Positions 39,203-46,928 of a stretch of 64,000 nucleotides of DNA are shown here, in pieces. Under the pieces are notes generated by a model, which saw nothing but the letters and a program-made list of their open reading frames with translations, was not told the origin of the DNA and did no database searches. This DNA comes from Comamonadaceae bacterium (lineage in GTDB: Bacteria; Pseudomonadota; Gammaproteobacteria; Burkholderiales; Burkholderiaceae_C): the NCBI GenBank assembly GCA_947375135.1, contig CANCER010000005.1, positions 62,001 to 126,000 of the forward strand, in the 5' to 3' direction. A program made the position numbers and the translations under genes. Within the stretch, counting starts at the first letter, position 1. Every line of letters starts with the position of its first letter.

Positions 39203-40057
39203 ATGCAAAGCAAAACTTTTTACCGTGTGGTGGTTTATGGCGTGCTGGTCCTCGCGGCCCTGCTGTTCCTCGCCCCCATGTACGTGATGCTGGTCACCAG
39301 CTTCAAGGACGCCGACCAGATCCGCTTGGGCAACCTCATGAGCCTGCCCACCAGCCTGAACTGGGACTCCTGGCAACAGGCCTGGAACCAGGCCTGCACC
39401 GGTGTCGATTGCCGCGGCCTCAAGCCCTACTTCTGGAACTCGGTGCGCATGGCTGTACCGGCCGTGCTGATCTCCACCGGCTGGGGCGCCATCAACGGCT
39501 ACGTGCTGAGCATGTGGAAGTTCAAGGGCAGCGACCTGCTGTTCGGCTTTCTGCTGTTTGGCGTGTTCATGCCCTTCCAGGTGGTGCTGCTGCCCATGAG
39601 CCAGGTGCTGGGTTACCTGAACCTGTCGAGCTCGATTGGCGGACTGATCATGGTGCACTGCTTTGCCGGCATGGCGGGCACCACGCTGTTCTTTCGCAAC
39701 TACTACACCGCCATCCCGCGCGAGCTGGTGAATGCGGCGCGGCTGGACGGTGCGGGTTTTTGGCGCATCTTCTGGCGCATCGTCATCCCCATGTCCACGC
39801 CGATTCTGATGGTGACGCTGATCTGGCAGTTCACCAATATCTGGAACGACTTCCTGTTCGGCGTGGCCTTTAGCGGCGCCGACAGCAAGCCCATCACCGT
39901 GGGCCTGAACAACATGGCCAACACCACCAGCAGCGTGAAGAACTACAACGTCGACATGGCAGCTGCCGTCATTGCCGGGCTGCCGACCATGCTGGTCTAC
40001 ATCCTGGCCGGTCAATATTTCGTCAAAGGACTCACGGCCGGCGCCGTGAAAGGATAA
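39203..40057 (+). CDS. gtsC: Sugar ABC transporter permease
   Basis: 284-residue second permease with about six helices and the loop NAARLDGAGFWRIFWRIVIP. Typical MalG/GtsC-like length and C-terminal YFVKGLTAGAVKG. Between gtsB and the ATPase with 2- and 5-base spacers, so one transcript. Confidence 0.92.
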   Translation: MQSKTFYRVVVYGVLVLAALLFLAPMYVMLVTSFKDADQIRLGNLMSLPTSLNWDSWQQAWNQACTGVDCRGLKPYFWNSVRMAVPAVLISTGWGAINGYVLSMWKFKGSDLLFGFLLFGVFMPFQVVLLPMSQVLGYLNLSSSIGGLIMVHCFAGMAGTTLFFRNYYTAIPRELVNAARLDGAGFWRIFWRIVIPMSTPILMVTLIWQFTNIWNDFLFGVAFSGADSKPITVGLNNMANTTSSVKNYNVDMAAAVIAGLPTMLVYILAGQYFVKGLTAGAVKG

Positions 40058-40062
40058 ACACC

Positions 40063-41139
40063 ATGGCTTCTTCACTTGAAATCGCAGGAATCCGCAAGGT
40101 TTTTGGCAAGGGTGCCGCCGCCGTCGAGGTGCTGAAAAAAATCGACATCCTGGTGGCCCCGGGTGAGTTCCTGATCCTGGTCGGCCCGTCCGGCTGCGGC
40201 AAGTCCACCCTGCTCAACATCATTGCCGGTCTGGAAGAGGCCACCGAGGGCGCTTTGCGCATCGGCGGGCGCGATGTGCTCGACGTGGCCCCGGCCCAGC
40301 GCGACATCGCCATGGTGTTCCAGAGCTATGCGCTGTATCCGACCATGAGCGTGGCCGACAACATCGGCTTTGCGCTGGAGATGCGCAAGGTGCCCAAGGA
40401 GGCGCGCACCAAGCGCATCCACGAGGTGGCCGCCATGCTACAGATCGAAAACCTGCTGGACCGCCGTCCCGCGCAACTCAGTGGCGGCCAACGCCAGCGT
40501 GTCGCCATGGGCCGGGCCCTGGCGCGCGACCCGCAGCTGTTTTTGTTTGACGAGCCGCTCTCCAACCTGGACGCCAAGCTGCGCGTGGAAATGCGCGCCG
40601 AGATCAAACGCCTGCACCATGTCAGCGGCATCACCAGCGTCTATGTCACGCACGACCAGATCGAGGCCATGACCCTGGGCAGCCGCATTGCCGTGATGAA
40701 GGACGGTGTGCTGCAGCAGATCGGCACACCCGACGAGATTTACCGCACGCCGGTCAACACCTATGTGGCCGGCTTTATCGGCTCGCCGATGATGAACTTC
40801 ATCGACGGGGTGGCAGAAGGAACAGGTGCACAAACCCAGTTCGTCTTTGCCGGCGGCAGGCTGCAACTGCCCGCTCCCGCAGGCCGCCCCGTCACCCTGG
40901 GCCAGCGCCCCGAGCACATCCACCTGGCATCTGATGCCACCTGGCGCGGCGAGGTGCTGCTGGTGGAGCCCACCGGTGCCGACACCTATGTAGTGGTGAA
41001 GACGCAGGCCGGCCTGATCACGCTGCGGGCGCCTGCCAACACCCAACTCGATATCGGCGAGCAGGTGGGTCTGACGGTGAGCGACAACCACAACAACTGG
41101 TTTGACAAGGCCAGCGGCGTGCGCACAGACCGTCCATGA
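40063..41139 (+). CDS. gtsD: Sugar ABC transporter ATP-binding protein (MalK/UgpC type)
   Basis: 358-residue ATPase: Walker A GPSGCGKSTLL, Q-loop FQSYALYPTMSV, signature LSGGQRQRVAMGRAL, Walker B LFLFDEPLSNLDAK, switch YVTHDQIEAMT, and a C-terminal TOBE/MalK regulatory domain (about 235-350). It closes the operon. MalK-like ATPases can serve more than one importer. Confidence 0.94.
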   Translation: MASSLEIAGIRKVFGKGAAAVEVLKKIDILVAPGEFLILVGPSGCGKSTLLNIIAGLEEATEGALRIGGRDVLDVAPAQRDIAMVFQSYALYPTMSVADNIGFALEMRKVPKEARTKRIHEVAAMLQIENLLDRRPAQLSGGQRQRVAMGRALARDPQLFLFDEPLSNLDAKLRVEMRAEIKRLHHVSGITSVYVTHDQIEAMTLGSRIAVMKDGVLQQIGTPDEIYRTPVNTYVAGFIGSPMMNFIDGVAEGTGAQTQFVFAGGRLQLPAPAGRPVTLGQRPEHIHLASDATWRGEVLLVEPTGADTYVVVKTQAGLITLRAPANTQLDIGEQVGLTVSDNHNNWFDKASGVRTDRP

Positions 41140-41182
41140 CCGGAAATCCCCGGGAAGTCGGGCTGCCACGTAAAATCAGCAC

Positions 41183-41395
41183 ATGAGCAAACCAGTTACC
41201 AAGTCATCCATTCTTGAAGACGGCCTTCGATACAAGGCCAAGTCCTCCGGTTCTCCCTTCGGCGCGCCCGGCGCCTATGCAGGAAACGCCACCATGTCGT
41301 GCTTCCTGTGCGGCAAGCACCGGCCCCGCACCGACCTCATGTCCAAAAGGCTGTTGGGCAAGAGCCACGTGGTGTGCTCGCCCAAATGCGGCTAG
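41183..41395 (+). CDS. Small protein with a Cys-rich zinc-finger-like module
   Basis: 70 residues. Four Cys in CFLCGKHRPRT ... SHVVCSPKCG (CxxC and CxxxC about 25 apart) suggest a zinc ribbon. The rest is basic. No named family is recognised. Four bases separate it from the next small gene, so the two are likely cotranscribed. Confidence 0.6.
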   Translation: MSKPVTKSSILEDGLRYKAKSSGSPFGAPGAYAGNATMSCFLCGKHRPRTDLMSKRLLGKSHVVCSPKCG

Positions 41396-41399
41396 CCGG

Positions 41400-41714
41400 A
41401 TGACGGAAGACGGATTGGCGCCCCTGCGGGCGCAGATCTTGGCCACCGCCGATGCCGACAAAGTCACGCTGGAAAAAAGGCTGAAGCAGGAGATCCTGCT
41501 CATGCGCAGCCACGCCAGCTTTGTGGAGGCCAACCCCGGTTACTTTGTGTGTGATGGCGCCCACGGCCGATCCGTTGCCGACCAGAAGGAAGCCACGCTT
41601 TTCAACGCGCTCACCCAGAAGCCCATCCGCTGGGTGCCCTTCAAAAGCCATTTGTACGCGGTGCACGCTGCCCTGTGCTGGGCCGTGTTGGGCATTTCCA
41701 CCAGCTACTGGTAG
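41400..41714 (+). CDS. Uncharacterised small protein
   Basis: 104 residues starting MTEDGLAPLRAQILATADAD and holding conserved-looking NPGYFVCDGAHGRSVADQKE. The frame is open back to 41214, but those codons overlap the zinc-finger gene, so the ATG at 41400 is preferred. No membrane segment except a mildly hydrophobic C-terminus. Function unknown; it follows the Cys-rich gene closely. Confidence 0.6.
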   Translation: MTEDGLAPLRAQILATADADKVTLEKRLKQEILLMRSHASFVEANPGYFVCDGAHGRSVADQKEATLFNALTQKPIRWVPFKSHLYAVHAALCWAVLGISTSYW

Positions 41715-41757
41715 GCTCTCGCCCTATCACCCCGTAGACCCACCAAGAAAGATTCCG

Positions 41758-42006
41758 ATGAGCGAAGACCCTCAACGCCCGGCACTGCCGGACCACCTCT
41801 CCATCGATCCGCGCAGCCCCCATTACGTGGCCGCCGTGTTCGCGCATGACATCGGCATTCTTTTCAATGCCAAGGAGCGCATGGATGTGGAGGAGTACTG
41901 CATCAGCGAAGGCTGGGTCAAAGTGCCCGCCGGCAAAACGCTGGACCGCAAGGGCAAGCCGCTGCTGATCAAAATCAAAGGTACGGTGCAAGCGTTTTAC
42001 CGCTGA
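41758..42006 (+). CDS. DUF3297-family protein
   Basis: 82 residues, SIDPRSPHYVAAVFAHDIGI followed by LFNAKERMDVEEYCISEGWV, matching the DUF3297 family as I recall it; function unknown. AAGAAAG lies just before the ATG. 21 bases before the DUF1993 gene. Confidence 0.8.
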   Translation: MSEDPQRPALPDHLSIDPRSPHYVAAVFAHDIGILFNAKERMDVEEYCISEGWVKVPAGKTLDRKGKPLLIKIKGTVQAFYR

Positions 42007-42027
42007 GACCGGTAACAGGAAACACCC

Positions 42028-42537
42028 ATGAACAACCCCATGTACAACCACTCGGTTCCCGTGCTCAAGCAGATGCTGCACGCCCTCCAAGCCATACTGG
42101 CGCAGGCGGACGCGCATGTGGCAGCCAAGTCGATCGATCCGGCCGCCTTGTTGCAGGCCCGTCTGTTCCCTGACATGTTCCCCCTGATCAAGCAGGTGCA
42201 GATTGCGGCCGATTTCGCGCGCGGTATTGCGGCCCGCCTGGCAGGTGTTGCCGTGCCTGCAAGCGAGGGCAAGGAGCAGAGCTTTGCTGATCTGGCAGCC
42301 TTGCTGGACCAGACCCTGGCCTTTCTCGACAGCTTGAATGCTGCGCAATTTGTCGGCAGCGAAAGCAAAGAGATCGTGCTGCGCCCGGGCACACCGAAAG
42401 AGAAGAAGCTCAGCGGCCAGGTCTACCTGTCCCAGTACGGCCTGCCCCAGTTCTTCTTCCATGTCACCACCAGCTACGACATCCTGCGCCACAACGGCCT
42501 GGCCATCGGCAAGCGCGACTACATGGGCGCTTACTAA
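42028..42537 (+). CDS. DUF1993-family protein
   Basis: 169 residues, mostly helical, with the family features HSVPVLKQMLHALQAILAQA, the LFPDMFPLIKQVQIAADFAR helix and a C-terminal QFFFHVTTSYDILRHNGLAI. The fold resembles DinB-like four-helix bundles. AGGAAA upstream of the ATG. Function not known. Confidence 0.82.
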   Translation: MNNPMYNHSVPVLKQMLHALQAILAQADAHVAAKSIDPAALLQARLFPDMFPLIKQVQIAADFARGIAARLAGVAVPASEGKEQSFADLAALLDQTLAFLDSLNAAQFVGSESKEIVLRPGTPKEKKLSGQVYLSQYGLPQFFFHVTTSYDILRHNGLAIGKRDYMGAY

Positions 42538-42550
42538 GCCGCGTGACGAA

Positions 42551-42622
42551 GTAGGGCGGGGTCTGACCCCTCCGGTGTGTTGGCGTCGCCCGGGTCGCCG
42601 CTGCGCCTGCAGCCCGCCCTAC
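42551..42622. repeat. REP-like palindromic element
   Basis: Perfect 10-base arms GTAGGGCGGG (42551-42560) and CCCGCCCTAC (42613-42622) enclose a 52-base loop that also contains the odd palindrome GGGGTCTGACCCC (42558-42570). This looks like the REP/BIME-type extragenic repeats of Betaproteobacteria. It occupies most of the 113-base gap between two same-strand genes. Confidence 0.6.
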
Positions 42623-42650
42623 ACCCTGCCCGCCACGGGCTGAGAGACCT

Positions 42651-43976
42651 ATGGAAAACGCAATCGCCTGGCTCCGGAGCTTCTCCTGGAAAGACGCCCT
42701 GCTGTCGTCGCTGCCGCTGTTGCTGGCCGTGATGGCAGCGGCCTGGCTGGCACTGCACTTCATCAACCCTGCACCGCCGATGCAGGTGGTGATTGCCACC
42801 GGCGCCGAGGACAGCGAGTACCTCGAGTTTGCGAAGAGCTATGCCAGCCAGTTGGCGCAGGACGGCGTGACCCTGGAGGTGGAGTCCAGTGGCGGCGCGA
42901 TGGACAACATCAAACGCCTGCGGGACCGCGATGACGCCGCACGCATTGCGTTTTTGCAGGACGGGCTGTCCGATACCGACGAAAGCAAGGCCAGCGATTC
43001 CGACGTCGATCTGGTGTCGCTGGGTGCGGTGTCCTACGAGCCGATCTGGATTTTTTACCGCAGCACCACACCGCATACGCGGCTGTCCGCGTTGAAGGGT
43101 CGCCGCATTGCCGTGGGCAGCGCCGGCTCCGGCACGCAGGTGCTGGCGCTGCGCCTGTTGCATGCCAGCGGCGTGGATGCAGGCAACAGCCATTTCGTTA
43201 CCGTGGAGCGCAACCAGGCACAGCAGCTGTTACAGCAGGGCGCGGTGGATGCGGCCTTCTTCATCGGCGCGGCGGATTCCGCGCTGGTACGCACCCTGGT
43301 GGCGCAGCCGCAGCTGCGTCTCATGAACCTGGACCAGGCCGAGGCCACATCCAGGCAGTTTCCCTATCTGCACCACCTGGTGCTGCCGCACGGTGCCATG
43401 GACCTGGCGCGCAACCTGCCGGCGCGTGACCTGCACCTGCTGGCCACCACCACGACGGTGGTGGTGACCCAGAACCTGCACCCGGCACTGGTGTCGCTCT
43501 TGCTCAAGGCCATGCAAAAGACCCATGCCGGGCCCGGCCTGCTGAGCGCACCGCACACTTTCCCGGCGGCCCGCGACATGGACATACCCTTGAGCAAAGA
43601 GGCCGCGCGCTTCTACCAGTCCGGCCCGCCCTTTCTGCAGCGCTACCTGCCGTTCTGGCTGGCCACGCTGGTAGACCGCGCAGCACTGGTGCTGATCCCC
43701 TTGCTGGCGATTCTGGTGCCGGTGCTGCGCACGGCACCGGCGCTGTATGGCTGGCGTATCCGCAGACGTATTTACCGCTGGTACGGCGAGCTCAAATACC
43801 TGGAAATCCAGCTGCGCGCCGACCATGCGGCGGAGTCGCACGCGGCCTGGTTGCACCAGCTCGACCAGATCGAACACAAGGTCACGCATGCAGTGCTGCC
43901 GCTGGCTTTTTCCGAGCATGCCTACATGCTCAAGGAACACATCGAGCTGGTGCGGCGCAAGATGCGCTCGCCTTGA
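42651..43976 (+). CDS. Membrane-anchored TAXI-family solute-binding protein
   Basis: 441 residues: an N-terminal membrane helix (about 18-38, LPLLLAVMAAAWLALHFI), a TAXI/NMT1-like binding domain (about 44-330, with IAVGSAGSGTQVLALRLL), a second helix (about 345-368, ALVLIPLLAILVPVLR) and a cytoplasmic helical tail of about 75 residues. Standard TAXI proteins are free periplasmic subunits of TRAP transporters. Here no TRAP permease is nearby and both ends are anchored, so a sensing or scaffold role is possible. Confidence 0.85.
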   Translation: MENAIAWLRSFSWKDALLSSLPLLLAVMAAAWLALHFINPAPPMQVVIATGAEDSEYLEFAKSYASQLAQDGVTLEVESSGGAMDNIKRLRDRDDAARIAFLQDGLSDTDESKASDSDVDLVSLGAVSYEPIWIFYRSTTPHTRLSALKGRRIAVGSAGSGTQVLALRLLHASGVDAGNSHFVTVERNQAQQLLQQGAVDAAFFIGAADSALVRTLVAQPQLRLMNLDQAEATSRQFPYLHHLVLPHGAMDLARNLPARDLHLLATTTTVVVTQNLHPALVSLLLKAMQKTHAGPGLLSAPHTFPAARDMDIPLSKEAARFYQSGPPFLQRYLPFWLATLVDRAALVLIPLLAILVPVLRTAPALYGWRIRRRIYRWYGELKYLEIQLRADHAAESHAAWLHQLDQIEHKVTHAVLPLAFSEHAYMLKEHIELVRRKMRSP

Positions 43977-43990
43977 AAGACAAGGGCTTG

Positions 43991-44030
43991 TAAAAAAACA
44001 ATGCCCCCGGAATTTGCATTCCGGGGGCAT
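43991..44030 (-). terminator. Strong intrinsic terminator of the H1-like gene
   Basis: Perfect 13-base stem ATGCCCCCGGAAT (44001-44013) and ATTCCGGGGGCAT (44018-44030) with a TTGC loop, followed on the minus strand by TGTTTTTTTA. It may also slow transcription leaving the TAXI gene from the other side. Confidence 0.85.
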
Positions 44031-44090
44031 GGGCCTGTCAGACAACAGGCGGGTTTTCAGGCGGCTTGCACGGCCTGACGGTTGCCAGGC

Positions 44091-44441
44091 TTACTTGGCC
44101 TTGGCGACTTTCTTGACCGCCTTGGCAGGTGCTGCAGCAACAGGAGCCGGTGCAGGCGCTGCCTTGAGTGCTGTGCGCTGGTCTTTCAGTGCGGCGATTT
44201 CAGCGCTGAGCTTGGCCTTGCGGTCGTTGAGCTTGACCAGGCTGGCGTTGATTTTTGCAATCGCCTTGGCAGCCTTGGACACCACGGCCTTCGGGGCCAC
44301 GGTTTTTGTTGCGACCGGTTTTGCAACGGGCTTGGCAGCAGCTTTGGCCACTGGCTTTGCAGCAACCTTTACCGCTTTGGCGGGCGCTGTCTTGACGGGT
44401 TTTGTTGCTGCTTTGGGGGCCGCTTTTTTTGCAGTTGCCAT
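44091..44441 (-). CDS. Histone H1-like Lys/Ala/Pro-rich protein
   Basis: 116 residues. The first ~60 are low-complexity repeats of KPVAK, KAA and PAKAV units, like bacterial H1-like nucleoid proteins (AlgP/Hc1/BpH1 type). A short central helix follows (KAIAKINASLVKLNDRKAKL, then SAEIAALKDQ), which could form a coiled coil, and the tail returns to KA/PA repeats. Probably a DNA-binding or nucleoid factor. A GGAAAT ribosome site precedes it. Confidence 0.82.
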   Translation of the reverse strand: MATAKKAAPKAATKPVKTAPAKAVKVAAKPVAKAAAKPVAKPVATKTVAPKAVVSKAAKAIAKINASLVKLNDRKAKLSAEIAALKDQRTALKAAPAPAPVAAAPAKAVKKVAKAK

Positions 44442-44669
44442 GATGGAATTTCCTGTGGGTTAGTGCGGCGAATATTATTTTTTCAATGCAAATACATAGC
44501 CGTTTCATATTTGCACCAGCCGCGATTATCGGGGAAAGTAAATTGCAGTCAAAAAATTGATGCGATGGCCCTTGCAGGCGCTGATTTTCTGGCCACCGCA
44601 GGTGACAAAAAAAGCAGGTATTGCGAGGGCGAAAATATTCTGCCGCAGGCTTGCATAAGCTTTGTATAG

Positions 44670-44838
44670 CGAGCGTTCGACGGTTCGGACCTGGCCCTGC
44701 TGGATGCGGCCGAAGTGGAGTACGAATGCGAAGTGGCCCAGGGTGACCCGGCCCATACCCTGATCGAGATTTTCGAGCGCTTGGCCTGCGACCTGATTGC
44801 GATGGGCGCACGCGGCCAAAGCAGCTTGCGTAAGCCGC
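44670..44838 (+). pseudogene. Remnant of a universal stress protein (UspA family)
   Basis: The frame after a TAG at 44667 reads VAQGDPAHTLIEIFERLACD followed by LIAMGARGQSSLRK, the C-terminal half of a UspA protein (GDP..I...A....DLI.MG.RG.S.LR). The N-terminal half and the final ATP-binding GSV...  segment are missing, and there is no plausible start. The rest of the 44442-44851 gap is AT-richer promoter-like sequence for the H1-like gene with no other gene. Confidence 0.7.
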
Positions 44839-44851
44839 TTCGCAACCGTCC

Positions 44852-46036
44852 CTACCCGCGTGGGTGGCCCAGGGTTGTGCGTGTGAACAGGTAACTCAGC
44901 AAGGCCGCGCCCGCAATGCCTGCCAGCATGGGGCGCGGGCTACCGTCGACAAACAGGCCCACCAACGCCATCACCACGGCACCGGTCAGGAACTGCAGCG
45001 TACCCATGAGGGCGGAGGCAGTGCCGGCAATTTCGCCATGCGCGTCGAGTGCCAGTACCGCTGCCGTGGGCATGGCCAGGCCCAGAAAGCCAAAGCCGAC
45101 AAACAGCAGGGCCACCATGAGCGCCAGGCTGTCGATGCCCGCCAGGTTGAGTAGCAGCAACAGCGCCATCACAGCGGCATAGCCGGTCATCGCGAAGCGG
45201 ATCATGGGCACCATGCCCCAGCGCGTGACCAGGCGCCCTGTGAGCTGCGACATGCCGATGAAGGACGCCGCGTTGGCTGCAAATGCGTAGCTGTATTGCC
45301 GGGGCGTGAGGCCGTAGTGGTCGATCAACACAAACGAAGAGTTGGCCAGATAGGCAAAAAAGCTAGCGAGACCAAAGGCGCCAATCAGCACCAGGCCGAT
45401 GAAGTGCGCATCGCGCAACAGCACGCCGTAGGCACGCAAGGCACTGCCTACCGTGCTGGCCACGCGCTGCGCGGGCGGGCGGGTTTCTTCCAGGCTGGTG
45501 GCCAGCAGCAGCGTGCCCAGCACGGCGGCTACGGTGACGGCCCAGAACACGCCACGCCAGCTGCTCCACTCGATGACGAAGCTGCCGAACAGCGGCGCCA
45601 GAATGGGCGAGACGCTGAACACCAGGGTCAGCAGCGCCATCAGGCGCGCTGCCTCGGGGCCGGTGTGCAGGTCGCGCACCACGGCGCGCGGCACCACCAT
45701 GCCGGCGCAGGCGCCCAGGCCCTGCAAAAATCGAAAGGCCACCAGCGTGTGAATGTCCGGTGCCAAGGCGCAACCTATGCTGCCCAGCGTAAAAATCAGC
45801 AGACCCAGGTAGAGCGGTGGCTTGCGCCCGAACATATCGGAGGCCGGGCCATACACCAGCTGCCCCAGGCCCATGGAGAGAAAGAAGACCATCAGGCTGG
45901 CTTGCACGGCGCCGGCCGAAGCACCCAGACTGCTGCCGATGGAGGGCAGGGCCGGCAGGTACATATCGATGGCAAACGGCCCGATGGCCGAAAGCAGGCC
46001 AAGGACCAGCGCGGTGCGTAAAAAGTGGGAAATCAT
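44852..46036 (-). CDS. Bcr/CflA-family multidrug efflux MFS transporter
   Basis: 394 residues, 12 predicted helices, with the DHA1 motifs IDMYLPALPSIGSSLGAS (helix 1) and GQLVYGPASDMFGRKPPLYLGL (loop 2-3). Bcr/CflA pumps export chloramphenicol-like drugs, sulfonamides or peptides by proton antiport. ATG at 46036 is preferred over a GTG at 46087, whose extra codons overlap a terminator. Confidence 0.92.
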   Translation of the reverse strand: MISHFLRTALVLGLLSAIGPFAIDMYLPALPSIGSSLGASAGAVQASLMVFFLSMGLGQLVYGPASDMFGRKPPLYLGLLIFTLGSIGCALAPDIHTLVAFRFLQGLGACAGMVVPRAVVRDLHTGPEAARLMALLTLVFSVSPILAPLFGSFVIEWSSWRGVFWAVTVAAVLGTLLLATSLEETRPPAQRVASTVGSALRAYGVLLRDAHFIGLVLIGAFGLASFFAYLANSSFVLIDHYGLTPRQYSYAFAANAASFIGMSQLTGRLVTRWGMVPMIRFAMTGYAAVMALLLLLNLAGIDSLALMVALLFVGFGFLGLAMPTAAVLALDAHGEIAGTASALMGTLQFLTGAVVMALVGLFVDGSPRPMLAGIAGAALLSYLFTRTTLGHPRG

Positions 46037-46070
46037 CGGTGGTGGTGTTCGTGTGGTGGGTGTGAGGAGC

Positions 46071-46106
46071 CAAAAAGAAACCCCCAAGCCTTTGAAGGCT
46101 TGAGGG
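46071..46106 (-). terminator. Intrinsic terminator upstream of the efflux gene
   Basis: On the minus strand CCCTCAAGCCT, loop TCAA, AGGCTTGGGGG and then TTTCTTTTTGG, with one mismatch in the stem. It ends the transcript of the small membrane gene at 46164. The efflux gene start lies only 34 bases further, so its own promoter must overlap this hairpin or depend on read-through. Confidence 0.75.
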
Positions 46107-46163
46107 TCAGTCCCTGTCCGATGATAAGGCGTGGGCTACAGAACCCGTGCGGATAGAGGGCGC

Positions 46164-46481
46164 CTAAGGCCGTTGGTCTTTCAGCGCACTGCGCACTTCG
46201 TGTCCCTGCACATCCACCACGTCGGCGTCGTTCTGTGCGGCTGCAGGCGATGCACGGGTCCAGGCGCGGGTACCGAATTGCCGTGAGCTCGTTTGAAACC
46301 GCATAAAGGTTTGCAGCGCTGCAGGTTTGCGCCCGCGCAGCAAAGCCCACAGCAAGGCCAGCAACGCTGCACTGAGACCGACCAGCAGGATGGACGTTAC
46401 CAGCACGGCCGCGAACGCGAACAGGGCCAGTTTGAACAGGCTGCGCAAGACAGCAGAGACGAACTCAAGAATGCGGGGCAT
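46164..46481 (-). CDS. Small membrane protein, function unknown
   Basis: 105 residues starting MPRILEFVSAVLRSLFKLAL. One long hydrophobic stretch (about residues 14-47) probably forms one or two helices; the tail is polar (RFQTSSRQFGTRAWTRASPA). The start ATG at 46481 is chosen because upstream codons look non-coding. No family recognised. Confidence 0.55.
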   Translation of the reverse strand: MPRILEFVSAVLRSLFKLALFAFAAVLVTSILLVGLSAALLALLWALLRGRKPAALQTFMRFQTSSRQFGTRAWTRASPAAAQNDADVVDVQGHEVRSALKDQRP

Positions 46482-46563
46482 GGCGCGATTTTGCGCCTGT
46501 CTTAGACAACCCCAGGGACCGTGTGCTTTGACAGATCGGTTTGCGAAGTTTGAGCGATGTGGC

Positions 46564-46749
46564 TCAGAGTGCGCCGCGCTGGGTGATCGCATATTCCTGG
46601 TCGTAGCAGGCTTGTGAATGTTGAAACTCCTGCCAGACTTCTTCGCTGTTGGATTCAACCGCCACGGGCACCGGAATGCTGGCGTAGCCCTGCTTGGGAT
46701 GGCCACTCCGTACCAGTATTCTGATCAGCGCATCAATATTTTCAGTCAT
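46564..46749 (-). CDS. Small hypothetical protein
   Basis: 61 residues, MTENIDALIRILVRSGHPKQ, then a segment ending QACYDQEYAITQRGAL. No known family. The ATG at 46749 is the first reasonable start. Gap 46482-46563 and 46750-46928 hold nothing further that I can support. Confidence 0.45.
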   Translation of the reverse strand: MTENIDALIRILVRSGHPKQGYASIPVPVAVESNSEEVWQEFQHSQACYDQEYAITQRGAL

Positions 46750-46928
46750 GGCAGTTCCCGCAATAAGTCTGTTCTGCAACCCATTCGCCCGAATGGCGAT
46801 GAGTGGTTGGAGTCGATTATGGAAAGGGACCCCGCATCTGCGCTGGCCAGATGCACCCGGCAATCTGGCGAATCGGGAAAATTACCGCATTTGACAACTA
46901 AGTGTGCCTTTGTACCCATGCCCCGGCA

